Shown here piece after piece: positions 14,693 to 15,799 of a DNA stretch of 15,799 nt. The notes under the pieces are model-generated. The model saw only the letters and a program-made list of their open reading frames with translations. It was not told the DNA's origin and did no database searches. The stretch's first letter is position 1; every line of letters begins with the position of its first letter. Made by a program: the position numbers and the translations under genes. The DNA comes from Treponema sp. UBA7590 (GTDB lineage Bacteria; Spirochaetota; Spirochaetia; Treponematales; Treponemataceae). The DNA lies in NCBI GenBank assembly GCA_002478955.1, contig DLKK01000065.1:1-15799 (forward strand). The letters run 5' to 3'.

Positions 14693-15743
14693 AGATTTTA
14701 TCCACAAAAAGCTAAAAGAGCTAAACCGGATCGCCTATCTTATCTCCCTGACGTTGCTTTTTTCGTATGCGGAGCTGCTGATTCCGCGTTTTGTTCCGTT
14801 TTTTCGCCTTGGACTTTCAAATATCGCCGTGCTTTCTGCGTTGAACCTTTCTTTTCCGTCATTTTTTGTGCTTACAATTTTCAAGGCAACCGCAACAAGC
14901 CTTATGGCCGGAACACTTTTTTCGCCGTTCGTTATAATTTCGCTTTTTCAGTCCATTTTCAGCGGATTTTTTATGTTCGCGGTTTTTCGCATGAACAATC
15001 ATTTTAAAAAGAAACTTTTTTCGCTCTATGGAATTTCTGTTCTTGGCTCGTCGGTCAGCGCGGCAGTCCAGATTTCTTTGAGCGCACTTTACCTTGGGCG
15101 CGGAACTTTTCTGATTCTAGGCCCTATGCTGATTTTTAATGCAGCCAGCGGAATTCTTACCGCATTTCTGACCCGATTTCTTGAAATTCCAGACAAAGCT
15201 CCTATTTTAGTTGGGGGAAGTCTCCCCCTCGGCCGCACTTCGTTGCGTCCTACCCCCTCTGCGGGCTCAAACGCCGCCCGCAACGCCCGCTTTTTTAATA
15301 TATTAAAAATTTCCGCAGTTATTTCACTTTCGATTTCAGTTTTTTTTATAAACTCAATTCCAGTGCTTGCAGTTTTTCTTGCGCTTTCAATTTTGCTTCA
15401 ATTTCTTAGTGGCAGAAAAATAATGATTTTTCCGCATATCTGCCTTTGGATTTTTGTAATAATCTCAACGCTATTCGTTCCGAGCGGAAAAGTTTTTTTC
15501 CAGATTGGAGATTTTTCCGTAACGCAGGGCGCACTTTTCAACGGAACAGCAAAGGCAATAAGACTTTCCGCAGCAAGCGCATTCAGTCAATGCGCAGCAA
15601 ACCTTGAGGTTCCAAAAGAAACCCTGCTCGGCCTTACACTTTCATACTACCGCGCGCTTTTGAACATCCTTAAAACCACCCCGGGAAACATTGCGCACCG
15701 CCTAAAAATCACGCTCAGCGCAGCAGAACTTCCAGCGGAATAA
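14676..15743 (+). CDS. Gx-type transporter (HepPP-synthase-component-I-like) with EcfT-like C-terminal half
   Basis: A 355-residue membrane protein. Residues about 15-170 match the Gx transporter family (PF07456, formerly called heptaprenyl diphosphate synthase component I), with the family's RLGLSNIAVLSALNL at 44-58 and about five hydrophobic helices. Residues about 206-355 form a second membrane region whose SVTQGALFNGTAKAIRLSAASA (281-302) resembles the helix pattern of EcfT/CbiQ transmembrane subunits of ECF transporters, but the coupling Ala-Arg-Gly/Ser motifs are not seen. Between the two, residues 180-205 are coded by a GC-rich inverted-repeat insertion of 26 codons. GGAGA five bases before the ATG supports the start. 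The substrate is unknown. The EcfT comparison is a pattern judgement. Confidence 0.75.
   Translation: MRSHNKDFIHKKLKELNRIAYLISLTLLFSYAELLIPRFVPFFRLGLSNIAVLSALNLSFPSFFVLTIFKATATSLMAGTLFSPFVIISLFQSIFSGFFMFAVFRMNNHFKKKLFSLYGISVLGSSVSAAVQISLSALYLGRGTFLILGPMLIFNAASGILTAFLTRFLEIPDKAPILVGGSLPLGRTSLRPTPSAGSNAARNARFFNILKISAVISLSISVFFINSIPVLAVFLALSILLQFLSGRKIMIFPHICLWIFVIISTLFVPSGKVFFQIGDFSVTQGALFNGTAKAIRLSAASAFSQCAANLEVPKETLLGLTLSYYRALLNILKTTPGNIAHRLKITLSAAELPAE
15213..15290. repeat. In-frame 78-base GC-rich inverted-repeat element
   Basis: This block is far richer in G and C than the gene around it and is packed with inverted repeats: GGGGGA/TCCCCC (15213-15218 and 15223-15228, loop AGTC), GCGGGC/GCCCGC (15261-15266 with 15276-15281, and again 15285-15290), and GTTGCG/CGCAAC (15242-15247 and 15279-15284). 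Its length is exactly 26 codons, so the frame is kept. A perfect 18-bp AT palindrome follows at 15292-15309. I infer a mobile or dispersed palindromic element; other copies are not visible in this window. Confidence 0.6.
15292..15309. repeat. Perfect 18-bp AT palindrome
   Basis: TTTTTAATATATTAAAAA reads the same on both strands and directly follows the GC-rich element, inside the coding sequence. It could be part of the element's target or edge. Confidence 0.5.
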
Positions 15744-15764
15744 ACAATCAATCTTAATGTCGAG

Positions 15765-15794
15765 TTTTATTGATTCAATAAAAAAATTGAATCA
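15765..15794. repeat. Overlapping AT-rich inverted repeats after the last gene
   Basis: Two inverted repeats share bases: TTTTATTGA/TCAATAAAA around 15774, and TGATTCAAT (15771-15779) with ATTGAATCA (15786-15794) around a loop of six A. No T run follows within the window, so it is not a standard intrinsic terminator on either strand. It could be an operator or a bidirectional hairpin at the end of the operon. Confidence 0.5.
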
Positions 15795-15799
15795 GCTAC

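Noticed and set aside
15089..15283. Minus-strand open frame of 64 codons
   Set aside because: It arises from the GC-rich repeat read backwards inside the Gx-transporter gene.
15213..15290. GC hairpins as a rho-independent terminator
   Set aside because: They lie in the middle of an intact reading frame with another membrane domain after them; the T6 that follows is part of an AT palindrome and the frame stays open.

Overview
The window looks like chromosomal DNA of a spirochaete of the Treponema type. This rests on the gene set (asnS, a BrkB/YihY-type membrane protein with a C-terminal cyclic-nucleotide-binding-like domain, pyrG, long-form guaA, a NusG-domain-II protein and a Gx-type transporter), on moderate GC (about 40% outside one island) and on gene order. 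It is recognition from memory, not a database result, so the genus is inference. No rRNA, tRNA, CRISPR array or transposase was found, and no stretch over 300 bases lacks a gene.

Bases 1-7253 form one tight minus-strand operon for a cell-surface glycan. Read 5' to 3' it encodes: a small caspase-fold-like protein (TTG start at 7253), an acyltransferase-3 membrane protein carrying a G9 tract, a GT2 glycosyltransferase, the heptose kinase HddA, the isomerase GmhA, a fusion of an HddC-like nucleotidyltransferase with a GmhB-like phosphatase, a very AT-rich orphan gene, a class V aminotransferase and the start of a cytidylyltransferase cut by the window edge. HddA, GmhA and the fusion together supply all four steps from sedoheptulose-7-phosphate to a nucleotide-activated D-glycero-D-manno-heptose. 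The acyltransferase and glycosyltransferase would assemble or decorate the polymer, and the aminotransferase/cytidylyltransferase pair may make a CDP-activated amino substituent.

Bases 7254-7859 are a control region. A strong sigma-70-like promoter drives the minus-strand operon (-35 TTGTAA, 17-bp spacer, -10 TATAAT). A palindrome lies in its spacer and a perfect 14-bp copy lies just after the predicted start of transcription, 31 bp away. Divergent from it are an XRE-type repressor gene and a previously easy-to-miss 55-codon gene with ribbon-helix-helix-like character. This looks like a self-contained switch for the glycan operon, on top of which the G9 tract could give phase variation.

Bases 7860-15743 are plus-strand housekeeping genes: asnS with its own promoter, the BrkB/cNMP-like fusion one base later, then pyrG-guaA (CTP and GMP synthesis) followed closely by a NusG-II lipid-anchored or membrane-anchored protein and an overlapping Gx-transporter gene. 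The Gx gene has an EcfT-like C-terminal half and, between the halves, an in-frame 78-base GC-rich inverted-repeat insertion. The last 56 bases hold only overlapping AT-rich inverted repeats.
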